Source: Prevotella bivia DSM 20514 (GTDB lineage: Bacteria > Bacteroidota > Bacteroidia > Bacteroidales > Bacteroidaceae). Taken from it: a stretch of 64,000 nucleotides of DNA. Shown in pieces: positions 50,003-60,103 of the stretch. Position 1 is the stretch's first letter; the number at the start of each line of letters is the position of its first letter. The stretch spans positions 5,240 through 69,239 of the forward strand of contig NZ_JH660659.1 in the NCBI RefSeq assembly GCF_000262545.1, read 5' to 3'. The notes beneath the pieces were generated by a model. That model saw only the letters and a list, made by a program, of their open reading frames with translations. It was not told where the DNA came from and made no database searches. The position numbers and the translations under genes are program-made.

Positions 50003-51709
50003 ATGGCTAACTATTATACAGAACATCCAGAGATTGAGTTCCACCTCAATCATCCATTGATGAAACGCATCGTTGACTTGAAAGAGCGCAACTATGCTGA
50101 TAAAGATAAGTTTGAAGAAGCACCTGTAAACTATGAGGATGCTATTGAGAACTATAAGCGTATTCTTGATATCACAGGTGAAGTGGCAGGGGATACTTTG
50201 GCACCTAATTCTGAAGCAGTAGATTTAGAAGGTCCACACCTTATAGATAACCGTATGCACTACGCCAGCAAAACCCTTGAGAATTTTGAGGCAACGCGTA
50301 AGGCTGGTTTATGGGGTGTTAGCATGCCTCGCCGTTATGGTGGTTTAAACCTACCTAATGTAGTTTTCTCCATGATGTCAGAAATGATCTCTGCTGGCGA
50401 TGGCGGTTTCCAAAATCTATGGTCATTACAAAGTTGTATTGATACACTCTATGAGTTTGGTAGTGAAGAGCAACGCCAAAAGTATATTCCTCGTATTTGT
50501 GCAGGCGAAACTATGTCAATGGATTTAACCGAACCTGATGCTGGTTCAGATCTTCAGCGTGTAATGCTAAAAGCTAGTTTCGATGAAAAAGAGAAATGCT
50601 GGCGTTTGAATGGTGTGAAGCGTTTTATTACCAATGGCGACTCTGACATTCATCTTGTTCTTGCACGTTCAGAAGAAGGTACGAAGGATGGTCGTGGCTT
50701 ATCAATGTTTATCTATGATAAGCGTGAGGGCGGTGTTGATGTTCGTCATATTGAGCATAAGTTAGGTATTCACGGATCGCCAACTTGTGAGCTAGTTTAT
50801 AAGAATGCTAAGGCTGAGCTATGTGGTAGCACTCGTATGGGCTTAATCAAGTATGTTATGGCATTGATGAATGGTGCTCGTTTGGGTATTGCTGCACAAT
50901 CGGTAGGTGTGAGCCAAGAGGCTTACAACGAAGCTTTAGCGTATGCAAAGGATCGTGCTCAGTTTGGCAAGAAAATCATTAATATGCCTCCTGTTTATGA
51001 TATGCTTTCTCGTATGAAAGCAAAACTAGATGCAGGTCGTTCTTTGTTGTATCAAACAGCTCGTTATGTAGATATCTATAAAGCTTTGGAAGATATTGCA
51101 CGCGATGAGAAGCTATCTCCAGAAGAACGTCAGGAAATGAAAAAATACACTCGCTTGGCTGATGCTTTCACTCCAATTGCTAAAGGAATGAACTCTGAAT
51201 ATGTTAATCAGAATGCTTACGATGGTATCTCTGTACATGGCGGTTCAGGCTTTATTATGGAGTATAAGTGCCAACGTTTGTTCCGCGATGCTCGTATCTT
51301 CTCTATCTATGAAGGTACAACCCAGTTGCAAGTGGTAGCTGCTATTCGTTACATTACTAATGGTACTTATTTATCTATCATCCGTGAGATGTTAGAAGAA
51401 GAGGTTTCTGTAGAAATGGAACCATTGCGTAAGCTTATAGCAACATTGGTAGAGGATTATGAAGCTGCTGTAAATAAGGTGAAAGAAATTGAGAATCAAG
51501 ATGTTCAAGACTTCTTAGCGCGCCGTCTTTACGATATGACAACAGAGATCATTATGTCTTTGTTGATTATCGCAGATGCTTCTAAAGCTCCAGAACTTTT
51601 TGCCAAGAGCGCACATGTCTTTGTGAAAATGACAGAAGAAAATGTAATAGGAAAGGTTGCTTACATTAACAATTTTGATGTTTCTGACCTTCCAAGCTTT
51701 GAACAATAG
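50003..51709 (+). CDS. acyl-CoA dehydrogenase
   Basis: 568 residues. The core includes GGLNLPNVVFSMMSEMISAG near 112, SMDLTEPDAGSDLQRV near 172 (FAD and substrate loop), NGVKRFITNGDSD near 203 and ARIFSIYEGTTQLQ near 430, where the Glu is the likely catalytic base. The extra C-terminal helical domain (about 450-568) makes it longer than mitochondrial short-chain enzymes. It probably oxidises acyl-CoA, or reduces enoyl-CoA, and exchanges electrons with EtfAB. Confidence 0.92.
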   Translation: MANYYTEHPEIEFHLNHPLMKRIVDLKERNYADKDKFEEAPVNYEDAIENYKRILDITGEVAGDTLAPNSEAVDLEGPHLIDNRMHYASKTLENFEATRKAGLWGVSMPRRYGGLNLPNVVFSMMSEMISAGDGGFQNLWSLQSCIDTLYEFGSEEQRQKYIPRICAGETMSMDLTEPDAGSDLQRVMLKASFDEKEKCWRLNGVKRFITNGDSDIHLVLARSEEGTKDGRGLSMFIYDKREGGVDVRHIEHKLGIHGSPTCELVYKNAKAELCGSTRMGLIKYVMALMNGARLGIAAQSVGVSQEAYNEALAYAKDRAQFGKKIINMPPVYDMLSRMKAKLDAGRSLLYQTARYVDIYKALEDIARDEKLSPEERQEMKKYTRLADAFTPIAKGMNSEYVNQNAYDGISVHGGSGFIMEYKCQRLFRDARIFSIYEGTTQLQVVAAIRYITNGTYLSIIREMLEEEVSVEMEPLRKLIATLVEDYEAAVNKVKEIENQDVQDFLARRLYDMTTEIIMSLLIIADASKAPELFAKSAHVFVKMTEENVIGKVAYINNFDVSDLPSFEQ

Positions 51710-51732
51710 ATATATAAATTAGTTATAACTCA

Positions 51733-51773
51733 AAAAGCACGGAATCTGATGGCGATCAGATTTCCGTGCTTTT
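51733..51773. terminator. strong bidirectional terminator between etf operon and fbp
   Basis: AAAAGCACGGAA-TCTGAT-GGCG-ATCAGA-TTTCCGTGCTTTT forms a long stem with a T run each way. Confidence 0.9.
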
Positions 51774-51794
51774 ACTTTTCATTCTCTCTATACT

Positions 51795-53810
51795 TTAGTA
51801 TTTCTTAGGAGGATTTTTGCTCTCTTTCTCAGCTATGAACCCTATGCGGTAAGCGTATAATAATTCTTTTAGCGCATTGATTTGTAAGCGAAGTTCGGTA
51901 CCCATATCGGTATCTGCCACACGAGTGCGGCGTTGATTCATTTCCACTATTTGAGTAGTACTTACAATGTCAGTACCACGCTTGATAGCATCTTCTGCTG
52001 ATGTAAATGGTTCATGTTGCACTAGTTGGAAACCACGTGAGTGGAATACCAAAGTATATCCTGCAATACCTGTTTCCTTGTGATAGGCTTCTGACAAACC
52101 ACCATCTATCACCATGAGTTTACCTCCTGCTTTGATAGGATTTTCACCCTTCGCTACGTGAACAGGAACGTGTCCATTGATAATATGTCTGTTTGTTTTA
52201 GGCACGTCAAACTCGTCTAAGATCATATCTGCAATTTCTTCCTTATCTCGCATTACGAAGTAGGCTCCCTTTGTTTCTTTGTGGGTTTCCTTGTCTTCTA
52301 TGAAATAGCGTTCAAAGGTAGCCATTTTGGCTTTGTCGAAGAGAGGGCTTTCTGGTCCGCACCATAGGTATAGGAAGAAATCAATGGCATACTGTGGATC
52401 AATACCTCCGTCGCTCTCTGTACCTTTTTGGAAAGCACGACGAACAATAACTCCAATATTGTGAAGAAGTTCACGCCCACATGCTTTTAACTCAGGATAA
52501 ATCTCAACCTCCTTTAGCTTTCCTTCTTCTGTAAGGGGGATGGAAGCATGATACAAGAGGTTGTGGTTAATGATACGATACATACGTCCATGTAAAAGCA
52601 ATTGCCGAATGTGTTCTTGTAATCGTTCACTTGTTTTGAAAGATTGTTGCAATCGATCAATCAGTGTTTGCTCTTTAGGAGTGAGGGCATTAGGATTGTT
52701 AGGATCAATGGTAGGGAAATGGCATGAACGCATATTATAAACAACCCCATTAAGTGTTATTGTTCCTTTCTCATAATCAACTTGTTTTAGCAGTTCTCTG
52801 TCTTGCATTTTCCAAAACGGATAACGTTCAAAAAGCTGAGACTCAAGTTTAAATTGCAGCACACTAATAGCTTTATGCATCTGTGCTAAGAGGGTCTTGT
52901 TTCTTTCGTCAAGTTTATCTTCAACGAGGATTTTTGGATAAAATTCTGCACAAGGATCATTGCCATAAGTGTCCATGGCAAAGGTAGCTAGGTGAATAAG
53001 ATTAATACCATAACCATCTTCAATGGTATTCATGTTGGCATAGCGTAATGCTATTCGGATAACATTGCAAATGCATGATGTATTACCAGCAGCAGCACCC
53101 ATCCAAAGAATATCATGATTGCCCCAAGTGATATCCCAATTATGATAGTTTTTTAAGGTTTCCATAACAATATGTGCGCCTGGTCCACGATCATAAACAT
53201 CGCCAAGAATGTGTAAGAGGTCGATTACCAATTGCTGTATTACTTTACAAATGGCAGTGATAAAAGCATCAGCACGTCCTGTTGTGATGATGGTTGTGAT
53301 AATTGCACTAATGTAATCGGTTTTATCTTTATCATCTGAATTTTCATGGAGAAGTTCTTGAATGATGTAAGCAAAGTCGATTGGCAATGTTTTGCGTACT
53401 TTTGAACGAGTGTATTTGCTAGAAACATCACGACAAACTTCTACCAAACGGTAGATAGTAATGTGATACCAGTCGTTGAGATCTTTCTCTTCTTTCTTTA
53501 CTAACTCAAGTTTTTGTTCTGGGTAATAAATCAGTGTACATAAGTCTTTCTTTTCAGAGGTGCGGAGCGTGTCTCCAAAAAGCTCATTAACCTTTCGTTT
53601 AATGTTACCAGAAGCGTTTTTTAAAACATGTTGAAAAGCTTCATATTCACCATGTATATCTGCTAGAAAATGTTCTGTTCCCTTAGGTAAGTTCATTATA
53701 GCCTCTAGGTTGATAATCTCTGTAGAAGCATCTGCGATAGTAGGGAATGTTTGTGATAAGAGTTGTAGATACCTCTCGTCTTTTTGTAAATCGTATATTT
53801 TTTTTGTCAT
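51795..53810 (-). CDS. fbp: fructose-1,6-bisphosphatase, class III
   Basis: 671 residues. Metallophosphatase motifs are in order: FLADIHGEYEAF (DxH) near 48, GDVYDRGPGAH (GDxxDRG) near 198 and WGNHDILWMGAA (GNHD) near 220. A family-specific segment, GHVPVHVAKGENPIKAGG, is near 546. Length and motif order match the Fbp class III used in gluconeogenesis by Firmicutes and Bacteroidota. The start MTKKIYDLQ was chosen over an ATG three codons earlier. Confidence 0.95.
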   Translation of the reverse strand: MTKKIYDLQKDERYLQLLSQTFPTIADASTEIINLEAIMNLPKGTEHFLADIHGEYEAFQHVLKNASGNIKRKVNELFGDTLRTSEKKDLCTLIYYPEQKLELVKKEEKDLNDWYHITIYRLVEVCRDVSSKYTRSKVRKTLPIDFAYIIQELLHENSDDKDKTDYISAIITTIITTGRADAFITAICKVIQQLVIDLLHILGDVYDRGPGAHIVMETLKNYHNWDITWGNHDILWMGAAAGNTSCICNVIRIALRYANMNTIEDGYGINLIHLATFAMDTYGNDPCAEFYPKILVEDKLDERNKTLLAQMHKAISVLQFKLESQLFERYPFWKMQDRELLKQVDYEKGTITLNGVVYNMRSCHFPTIDPNNPNALTPKEQTLIDRLQQSFKTSERLQEHIRQLLLHGRMYRIINHNLLYHASIPLTEEGKLKEVEIYPELKACGRELLHNIGVIVRRAFQKGTESDGGIDPQYAIDFFLYLWCGPESPLFDKAKMATFERYFIEDKETHKETKGAYFVMRDKEEIADMILDEFDVPKTNRHIINGHVPVHVAKGENPIKAGGKLMVIDGGLSEAYHKETGIAGYTLVFHSRGFQLVQHEPFTSAEDAIKRGTDIVSTTQIVEMNQRRTRVADTDMGTELRLQINALKELLYAYRIGFIAEKESKNPPKKY

Positions 53811-53840
53811 AATAGTCATTATTGAATGGCTGAAACGTTT

Positions 53841-54995
53841 TTATTTTCGTTTGTTAAAGATGTTTCGTATCTGTTTCGTATGTTTGTCGTCAAGTGGAAT
53901 GAGTGGCATAAAGCCTTCTTCAAGTTGAGTAAACTCTTCCAATATTTTAATCATCCGACGGCTAAACTTATATAGTTGCATTCTTTTAAGAATATCTTTT
54001 AGCTGATCTTCATCGTAATCATTATATTTTATGAGCGTATGTAAGTTGCATAAATGAAGCAAACTAAGTGTTCCTTTATCATAGAGTTGCTTTGTATGAT
54101 AAAATGCAATTACAATATCTTTTAATATGTATTCGCAAGGTATATCCTCATCGGCAAAAAGTTTTTTTGCAAGTTTCTTTCCAGTTTTATCTCTATACTC
54201 ATCAAGAGATTGTAAATTTTTCTGTAGAAATAAAGGGTATCTAACAATTTCTGTAGTGTTAATATTGGGAGCATATAATTGTAAGTATTGAATACTTTTA
54301 TCTATAATATCCCTAACCCCTTCATCGTCAGCGTAGAGGAAAATATGTCTCCATTGGTTTGGATTTAAACTTCTAAGATTGAGTAGTTGGTTACTGGGCA
54401 ATGGATTATGATTAGTGGCCTGATCAATTCCAGCAGTCATTAAGCTAATCATAGCTTCGTATTCTTGTGCAGACATAGAAAATTGATAACCAGTATTAAG
54501 TACCTTTTTATAAAAAGTAATCATACTAGTAGCCATACTATCAGTGCTTATAGCACTATTAAGAATACTTGATGCGATAATATCTATGCGATTACTCCAG
54601 CCTTGTTTTAGGATTGCTTTCTTTTCTTTCTCATCGTCAAGAACAAAAGCATCTACAAGCTTAACTAACTGCGAAAAATAAGCAATAGACTTAATAACCT
54701 TCTCAACATGCTGTTCATTCTTTCTTGCAAAAGAGTTTAAACTCCAATGAGTGGATAATGCTATTGGAATATTTTTCTTTGTGGCAAACTTGGCGCAACG
54801 ATATGCTTGATGATCCCAACAAGCATGTAAATGGATAATATCAGGATGAACATCATTTGATAATTTCTGAAAGTCATCAAAGTTTTTAGCTAGATAAGTT
54901 TCTGCATAATTCCTTTCAGCATCTATTAATGTTTGGATGCTGTCTGACCGTAGGTCGCTATGCTTGAGATTATCAACGTAATGTAATACTTTCAT
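53841..54995 (-). CDS. glycosyltransferase family 4-like protein
   Basis: 384 residues. The N-terminal part resembles a GT-B fold (KVLHYVDNLKHSDLRSD, then IIHLHACWDHQAYRCAKF near 75 and IPIALSTHWSLNS near 99). The second half is unusually helical and lacks a clear donor-binding E-x7-E motif. It may be a diverged glycosyltransferase, or a regulatory relative. It starts at the last base of the upstream GT2 gene and is probably cotranscribed. Confidence 0.65.
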   Translation of the reverse strand: MKVLHYVDNLKHSDLRSDSIQTLIDAERNYAETYLAKNFDDFQKLSNDVHPDIIHLHACWDHQAYRCAKFATKKNIPIALSTHWSLNSFARKNEQHVEKVIKSIAYFSQLVKLVDAFVLDDEKEKKAILKQGWSNRIDIIASSILNSAISTDSMATSMITFYKKVLNTGYQFSMSAQEYEAMISLMTAGIDQATNHNPLPSNQLLNLRSLNPNQWRHIFLYADDEGVRDIIDKSIQYLQLYAPNINTTEIVRYPLFLQKNLQSLDEYRDKTGKKLAKKLFADEDIPCEYILKDIVIAFYHTKQLYDKGTLSLLHLCNLHTLIKYNDYDEDQLKDILKRMQLYKFSRRMIKILEEFTQLEEGFMPLIPLDDKHTKQIRNIFNKRK

Positions 54996-56191
54996 TATAA
55001 CTTATGTGAGATGAAGTCATATTTATCAGCACGACGATACATTATCATGAATTTTATATTGTGCCAAATTATTCTTATTTCATAGAAAATAATTTTCCAT
55101 AAAGAAATGTCTACTCCTAAAAGTTTGCTTCTTTTATAGAATATCAAGATACGGATACTAAGCGTGAGCAGCAAAGCTAGAACTGCTGCTCCTAATATGA
55201 TCCAATTCTTTGTAACTCCAGCGAAAGTTCCCCCCGCTAATAAAGCAATATAGTTAAGGTGTAATGCCCATTGATCAATATTAAAAATCAGGCGATGCTT
55301 TGTGCTTCGTTCCAAATGCTTTCTATCTTCCATATAGAATAGATGTTTGTCACGATACATCTTGTCTGTAGGAGCTGGTTCTATCAATGTTCCCTCTTCA
55401 TTATCTATATAGGTAAGGTTTCCTTTTAGTGCATATTTATTTACGATAAAGTCAAATTCTCCTCGAATGTACTTTAAGTTACCTCTAAAGCCCTCATTGT
55501 TTAAAAACATGTCTTTCTTAAACATAAGTGCATTGTCTTCACAACGATATGGGGTTTTAAAGGCATATTCTCGTAGGAGATATTGCGCAGTCAGGAAGCG
55601 TTCGAACTTTTTAAAATCGGTTGTTCCCTCATCATATTGGGTGCTGCCTACAATGAGATCAGTTTTCTCTGATATGCCATCAGCAAGTGTTTTCAACCAG
55701 TTCTCAGATGATGGTTTACAGAAAATATCAGCCATTGCTATCCAATTATATTCAGCAGCTTTCACTCCTAGGGTAATAGCGAGCTTCTTTTTGCTCATAT
55801 AGCGTGAAGAGTCGGGTATGAAAGTAAAATAAAGTCTTTCATTAGTATGTTGCTTTAGAACATCTTCCGTTTCTTTATCCTTTTCTGGGGCTACAACAAT
55901 CACTTGAAAATCGCTAGGATAATCTTGGTTAAGATATAAAGAAAGGTTCTCCGATACTACTTCTGCATTGTCTGTTGGTGTAAGCAAGATAGAAATAGAA
56001 GGATAGCCTTCTTTTTGGCTTGTTTCAGAATTTGTAGTTGGTCTTTCACAAGTTTCTATAATGTTATCCTTACTTTGTGCATATCCTTTTTTACGAACAC
56101 TTCTAAAGAAAGGATTTATAAAAGGTGTCAGTAGTGCTAGAAAAATTAGCACTACTGATACTATTATTGTTAGAGTATCTATATTTTGCAT
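54995..56191 (-). CDS. membrane-anchored glycosyltransferase family 2 protein
   Basis: 398 residues. An N-terminal transmembrane helix (LTIIVSVVLIFLALLTPFI) is followed by a GT-A domain (SISILLTPTDNAEVV near 72, WIAMADIFCKPSS near 172 holding a likely acidic metal site, and RGEFDFIVNKYALKGN near 266). Two helices near the C-terminus (LNYIALLAGGTFAGV, then GAAVLALLLTLSIRI) anchor it. It likely makes envelope polysaccharide. The start MQNIDTL was taken because an upstream 69-residue extension runs into the lysA region. Confidence 0.82.
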   Translation of the reverse strand: MQNIDTLTIIVSVVLIFLALLTPFINPFFRSVRKKGYAQSKDNIIETCERPTTNSETSQKEGYPSISILLTPTDNAEVVSENLSLYLNQDYPSDFQVIVVAPEKDKETEDVLKQHTNERLYFTFIPDSSRYMSKKKLAITLGVKAAEYNWIAMADIFCKPSSENWLKTLADGISEKTDLIVGSTQYDEGTTDFKKFERFLTAQYLLREYAFKTPYRCEDNALMFKKDMFLNNEGFRGNLKYIRGEFDFIVNKYALKGNLTYIDNEEGTLIEPAPTDKMYRDKHLFYMEDRKHLERSTKHRLIFNIDQWALHLNYIALLAGGTFAGVTKNWIILGAAVLALLLTLSIRILIFYKRSKLLGVDISLWKIIFYEIRIIWHNIKFMIMYRRADKYDFISHKL

Positions 56192-56219
56192 CTTTTTATT
56201 TCCAAATCTATGGACAAAT

Positions 56220-57371
56220 TTACAACTTATCTGACAAATATCCAATAGGAAGTTTACGGCAGTTATATTGTGATGCCATAATTTCTCCATACGCACCAGC
56301 CGACTGTAAAGCAACATAATCGCCACGATGGAGTTTAGGTAGCAGAATATCTTTTGCAAAGATGTCGCTCGATTCGCAGATAGGACCAACAACATCATAG
56401 GTTTCTTTGACTTCTGTACTTGAAAGATTGATAATTTTATGGTGAGCCTGATAGAGAGCAGGGCGAACTAAGTCGGTCATGCCAGCATCTAAAATAGCAA
56501 ACTTTTTTGTAGAGCTATGTTTTATATACAGCACTTTAGTAATCAAACTTCCCATTTGACCAGTTACAGAACGGCCTAATTCAAAATGTACTTCTTGTCC
56601 TTCTCGCAACTGTAGGTATTTAGCATAAGTATCAAAGTAGAGTTTGAAGTTAGGGATAAGGTTCTCTGAAGGATTGTTATAATCAATTCCTAAACCACCC
56701 CCAACATTGATAATCTTTAGCTTGATACCCTTTACTTCCAAATCGTCTTGTATTTCATTGATGCGATTACATAGGGCAATAAAATCGTCCATATCAAGAA
56801 TTTGTGAGCCAATATGGAAGTGTAGACCTATAAACTCTATATTTTTCAAAGCCTTTGCTACCTTTATTGCCTTGTGTATGTCTTGCAATGCAATACCGAA
56901 TTTATTTTCGGCTAAGCCTGTTGTGATGCTAGCATGTGTGTGTGCAACTACATTTGGATTAATGCGGAAGCACACTTTAGCTATCTTTTCCTTTTTTTCT
57001 GCAATCTCATTAATGATTGCAAGTTCCTCTAAACTTTCTACATTAAAGCAGAAAATATCATAGTCTAAGGCAAGCTCAATTTCCCAATCCGCTTTGCCAA
57101 CTCCTGCATATACCACTTTTTTTGCAGGAAACCCGCTATTAATGCTACGTTCTATCTCACCTCCGCTCACACAGTCGGCACCTAAGTTGTATTCCTTAAT
57201 AATGTTAAGAACATCAGGATTAGCATTTGCTTTGATGGCATAATGCACGTGAAATCCTATGTGTTTACTAATCTCTTCCGAGATTGTTCTTAGTGTGTGG
57301 CGTAAAATATCGCTATCATAATAGTAAAAGGGTGTCTCTATATCTTTAAATTTCTCTATTGGGTATGTCAT
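56220..57371 (-). CDS. lysA: diaminopimelate decarboxylase
   Basis: The final lysine step, meso-DAP to lysine, PLP-dependent. 383 residues. The PLP Lys is in VHYAIKANANPDVL near residue 48, and the phosphate-binding region includes GADCVSGGEIERSI near 68. HFHIGSQI near 188 and GGGLGIDYN near 223 follow, and the dimer-interface Cys lies in VVGPICESSDIFA near 328. The start codon lies 39 bases downstream of lysC on the same strand, so the two lysine genes form a pair. Confidence 0.95.
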   Translation of the reverse strand: MTYPIEKFKDIETPFYYYDSDILRHTLRTISEEISKHIGFHVHYAIKANANPDVLNIIKEYNLGADCVSGGEIERSINSGFPAKKVVYAGVGKADWEIELALDYDIFCFNVESLEELAIINEIAEKKEKIAKVCFRINPNVVAHTHASITTGLAENKFGIALQDIHKAIKVAKALKNIEFIGLHFHIGSQILDMDDFIALCNRINEIQDDLEVKGIKLKIINVGGGLGIDYNNPSENLIPNFKLYFDTYAKYLQLREGQEVHFELGRSVTGQMGSLITKVLYIKHSSTKKFAILDAGMTDLVRPALYQAHHKIINLSSTEVKETYDVVGPICESSDIFAKDILLPKLHRGDYVALQSAGAYGEIMASQYNCRKLPIGYLSDKL

Positions 57372-57410
57372 CCTAAATCTTTTAATAGCGCTCTTGCTTA
57401 TCGTTAGATA

Positions 57411-58730
57411 TTATTGATTAAACAATCTGTTGGAGAGCGATTGCAACGCTTTTTTCTTGTCTTCTTCTCTGATAAGGAAAGAAATGTTATAGTTACTCCC
57501 ACCATAGCTAATCATTCTTACAGGAATATCCTTCAGTGCTTCTGTCGCTACTGTTTCAAATCCAAGGTTACTCCAATCAAGATCGCCTACTACACAGATG
57601 ATACACATGTTAGTATCTACAGTAACGGTGCCATATTTCTTTAGCTCATCAACGATTTCTGTGAGGTGGGAATTGTTTTCTATAGTCATAGAAACGCCAA
57701 CTTCACTTGTAGCAATCATATCAATAGGAGTTTGATAACTTTCAAAGATTTCGAATACTTTGCGTAAAAATCCTGAAGCACCTAGCATTCGGCTCGATTT
57801 AATTTTGATAGCAATAATGTTATTTTTTGCTGCTACAGCCTTGATCTTATTATTTACTAATTCGTTGTTGATGATCGTTCCTTCAGCCTCTGGTTCCATA
57901 GTGTTCTTTAGTCGAACAGGGATACTTGTATATTTTGCAGGTTGGATACAAGTAGGGTGGAGGATCTTAGCACCGAAGTAAGCAAGTTCTGAAGCTTCTT
58001 CAAAATTTAATTGGCGAACAGCTTCTGTATGCTCTACTATTCGTGGATCGTTATTGTGCATGCCATCAATATCTGTCCAAATCTGTATTTCTTCTGCATT
58101 AATAGCAGCTCCTACGAGCGAAGCTGTGTAGTCTGATCCGCCACGTTGAAGGTTATCAATCTCACCGTAAGCGTTCTTACATACAAAGCCTTGTGTGATA
58201 TAGATCTGCTGATCTGGGGTATTTTCTAAGATAGTAGTTAGCTTTTCTCTTATGAATTGAAGGTCAGGCTCTGCATTTTTATCCGTACGCATAAAATCTA
58301 AAGCGTTGAGTAGTGTAGCCTTTATACCTTGTTCCTGTAGGTAGTTCACTACCATATTGGTTGAGATAAATTCTCCTTGTGCAACAATTGCTTTCTCTTC
58401 AAATGAGGTAAATAAGTCCTTTGTAAAAGTTCTAAGGTAATTAAATTCCTCTGTAATAAACTTCTTTGTCTTTTGCTTATATGCTTCAGTTAAAAAGAGT
58501 TCGTCAAGGTGTCCAAGGTATTTTCTTTCTAAGCGATTGATAATTTCATTAGCCCCTTCTGGATTTTTTTTATATAAATAGTCAGATATCTCTATAAGAG
58601 TATTTGTGGTACCACTCATTGCAGAAAGAACAACAAAAGTAGGATTTCCCGATTTTGTTATTAATGTGGCTACTTCTTTCATTCTTTCTGGAGAACCTAC
58701 CGAGGTTCCACCAAACTTCATTACTTCCAT
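57411..58730 (-). CDS. lysC: aspartate kinase
   Basis: 439 residues, monofunctional, no homoserine dehydrogenase domain. The kinase motif MKFGGTSVGSPERM is at residue 3, and GGSDYTASLVGAA (near 197) and the DIDGMHNNDPRIV segment follow. Two ACT domains lie after residue 300 (NNIIAIKIKSSRMLGASGFL near 303, and TVDTNMCIICVVGDLDWSN near 372) and would bind lysine for feedback control. It starts the aspartate pathway that ends in lysA next door. Confidence 0.95.
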   Translation of the reverse strand: MEVMKFGGTSVGSPERMKEVATLITKSGNPTFVVLSAMSGTTNTLIEISDYLYKKNPEGANEIINRLERKYLGHLDELFLTEAYKQKTKKFITEEFNYLRTFTKDLFTSFEEKAIVAQGEFISTNMVVNYLQEQGIKATLLNALDFMRTDKNAEPDLQFIREKLTTILENTPDQQIYITQGFVCKNAYGEIDNLQRGGSDYTASLVGAAINAEEIQIWTDIDGMHNNDPRIVEHTEAVRQLNFEEASELAYFGAKILHPTCIQPAKYTSIPVRLKNTMEPEAEGTIINNELVNNKIKAVAAKNNIIAIKIKSSRMLGASGFLRKVFEIFESYQTPIDMIATSEVGVSMTIENNSHLTEIVDELKKYGTVTVDTNMCIICVVGDLDWSNLGFETVATEALKDIPVRMISYGGSNYNISFLIREEDKKKALQSLSNRLFNQ

Positions 58731-58760
58731 ACGCTTTTTATCTTTGTATATCGTTAACTA

Positions 58761-59549
58761 TTATGCCTCTTCAGCTTCTGCTATTCTGTTCTCAGCCTCA
58801 ACCTCTTCACTTTCAGCTTTTATCACTTCTGCTGTTGTTTCAATGATTTCGCTTTTTGCCTCTGCTTTTATTTCTTCCTCATTCTCTCGCTTGAACATTC
58901 CATTTACGCATTTATAGGTAGTGCCTGGAAATTTCTCTATCATCTGGATGTTATGTGTTGACATAATCACAGTTGTGTTGTTTTTGCAAGTGTCTTGTAG
59001 CAATTGAACAATACTTGTGGCTGTTTCAGGATCAAGATTACCAGTAGGTTCGTCGGCAATGATGACCTTAGGATTATTTAAGAGTGCTCTTGCAATGGCT
59101 ATACGTTGCTGCTCTCCTCCGGATAGTTCGCTAGGCATTTTGTCTTTCTTTTCTAGCATTCCTACCCGAGCAAGTACTTCTTCTATACGGCGGTTAATTT
59201 TTTCTCTATCCGTCCAGCCTGTTGCGCCTAATACAAACTTTAGGTTTAGAGCAACCGTTCTATCGTGAAGCAATTGGAAATCTTGAAAGATGATACCCAT
59301 TTGCTTCCTTAATTCAGGTACATGACTGCGTTTCAGATCTGTAATATCAACATCTAGTATAGATGCTTTTTTTGCGTCTTCACGGTCAATGTCAAGCTCA
59401 CAATACATCGTTTTAAGTAATGAACTTTTTCCAGAACCTACTTTGCCGATGATGTAGATAAATTCACCTTCGTTTACTTGTAAATCTACATCCTTTAATA
59501 TAAGACGCTCATCTTGATATATATTGACCTTCTGATAATCTACTAACAT
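58761..59549 (-). CDS. ftsE: cell-division ABC ATPase FtsE
   Basis: 262 residues. Walker A GKVGSGKSSLLKTM is near residue 36, the signature LSGGEQQRIAIARALL near 143, and Walker B VIIADEPTGNLD near 163. The FtsE-like core ends at about residue 222 and is followed by an acidic Glu/Ala tail of about 40 residues, not part of the E. coli protein. It would work with membrane partner FtsX in division and cell-wall hydrolysis control. No ftsX is adjacent. Confidence 0.88.
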   Translation of the reverse strand: MLVDYQKVNIYQDERLILKDVDLQVNEGEFIYIIGKVGSGKSSLLKTMYCELDIDREDAKKASILDVDITDLKRSHVPELRKQMGIIFQDFQLLHDRTVALNLKFVLGATGWTDREKINRRIEEVLARVGMLEKKDKMPSELSGGEQQRIAIARALLNNPKVIIADEPTGNLDPETATSIVQLLQDTCKNNTTVIMSTHNIQMIEKFPGTTYKCVNGMFKRENEEEIKAEAKSEIIETTAEVIKAESEEVEAENRIAEAEEA

Positions 59550-59626
59550 ATCTATTTGTTACTTTAAATCGTGATATTTCTTTTTTTTGTTACTATCCTT
59601 GTATGCTTATATTATTAGCTTAACTT

Positions 59627-59788
59627 ATGGATCTATCTTATGCAAAGATAATAAAAATCTCTGGAATAGCCTTAAAAAGCAGAAAAAATGAAGCTAAACG
59701 ACTTAATATCAGTGATATTACGGTGTCAAATGATGATAGACTAAGAGAGTGGTTCAAGGAAAACAATATGAGTAGTTACAATAAATAA
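59627..59788 (+). CDS. small uncertain ORF
   Basis: 53 codons (MDLSYAKIIKISGIALKSRK, ending NNMSSYNK). It is the only plausible frame in the 554-base gap between ftsE and the porin gene. It could be a real small gene or the remnant of a larger one, since a further stop-bounded piece (TDLFNHKGKTEVLPIGGIK) follows in another frame up to about 59910. No family recognised. Confidence 0.3.
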   Translation: MDLSYAKIIKISGIALKSRKNEAKRLNISDITVSNDDRLREWFKENNMSSYNK

Positions 59789-60029
59789 TGATGTACCGAC
59801 CTGTTCAATCACAAAGGAAAAACAGAGGTATTACCCATTGGCGGAATTAAAATGATGGATAAATTTATAGGAAAGAAAAGTTGCACATACAAGATTTTAT
59901 TTGTAACTTGGTGATAACCAAAACATTAAGCTTAATAATCCGTATGCACAACTTATATGCAAATTTCGTAAAAATACTTGATATATGTAAGCTCTGGCTT
60001 GAGAAAGTCGGGGCTTTGTGCAAAAAAAA

Positions 60030-60057
60030 GAGGGAGTGCCAGTTTTGACACACCCTC
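60030..60057 (-). terminator. terminator after the porin gene
   Basis: GAGGGAGTG / CACACCCTC (one mismatch), with a T8 tract on the minus strand. Confidence 0.7.
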
Positions 60058-60103
60058 GTTGAGTTTTAGTTAAGTGAAATGAAGATTATAATATATCAAC
60101 TAA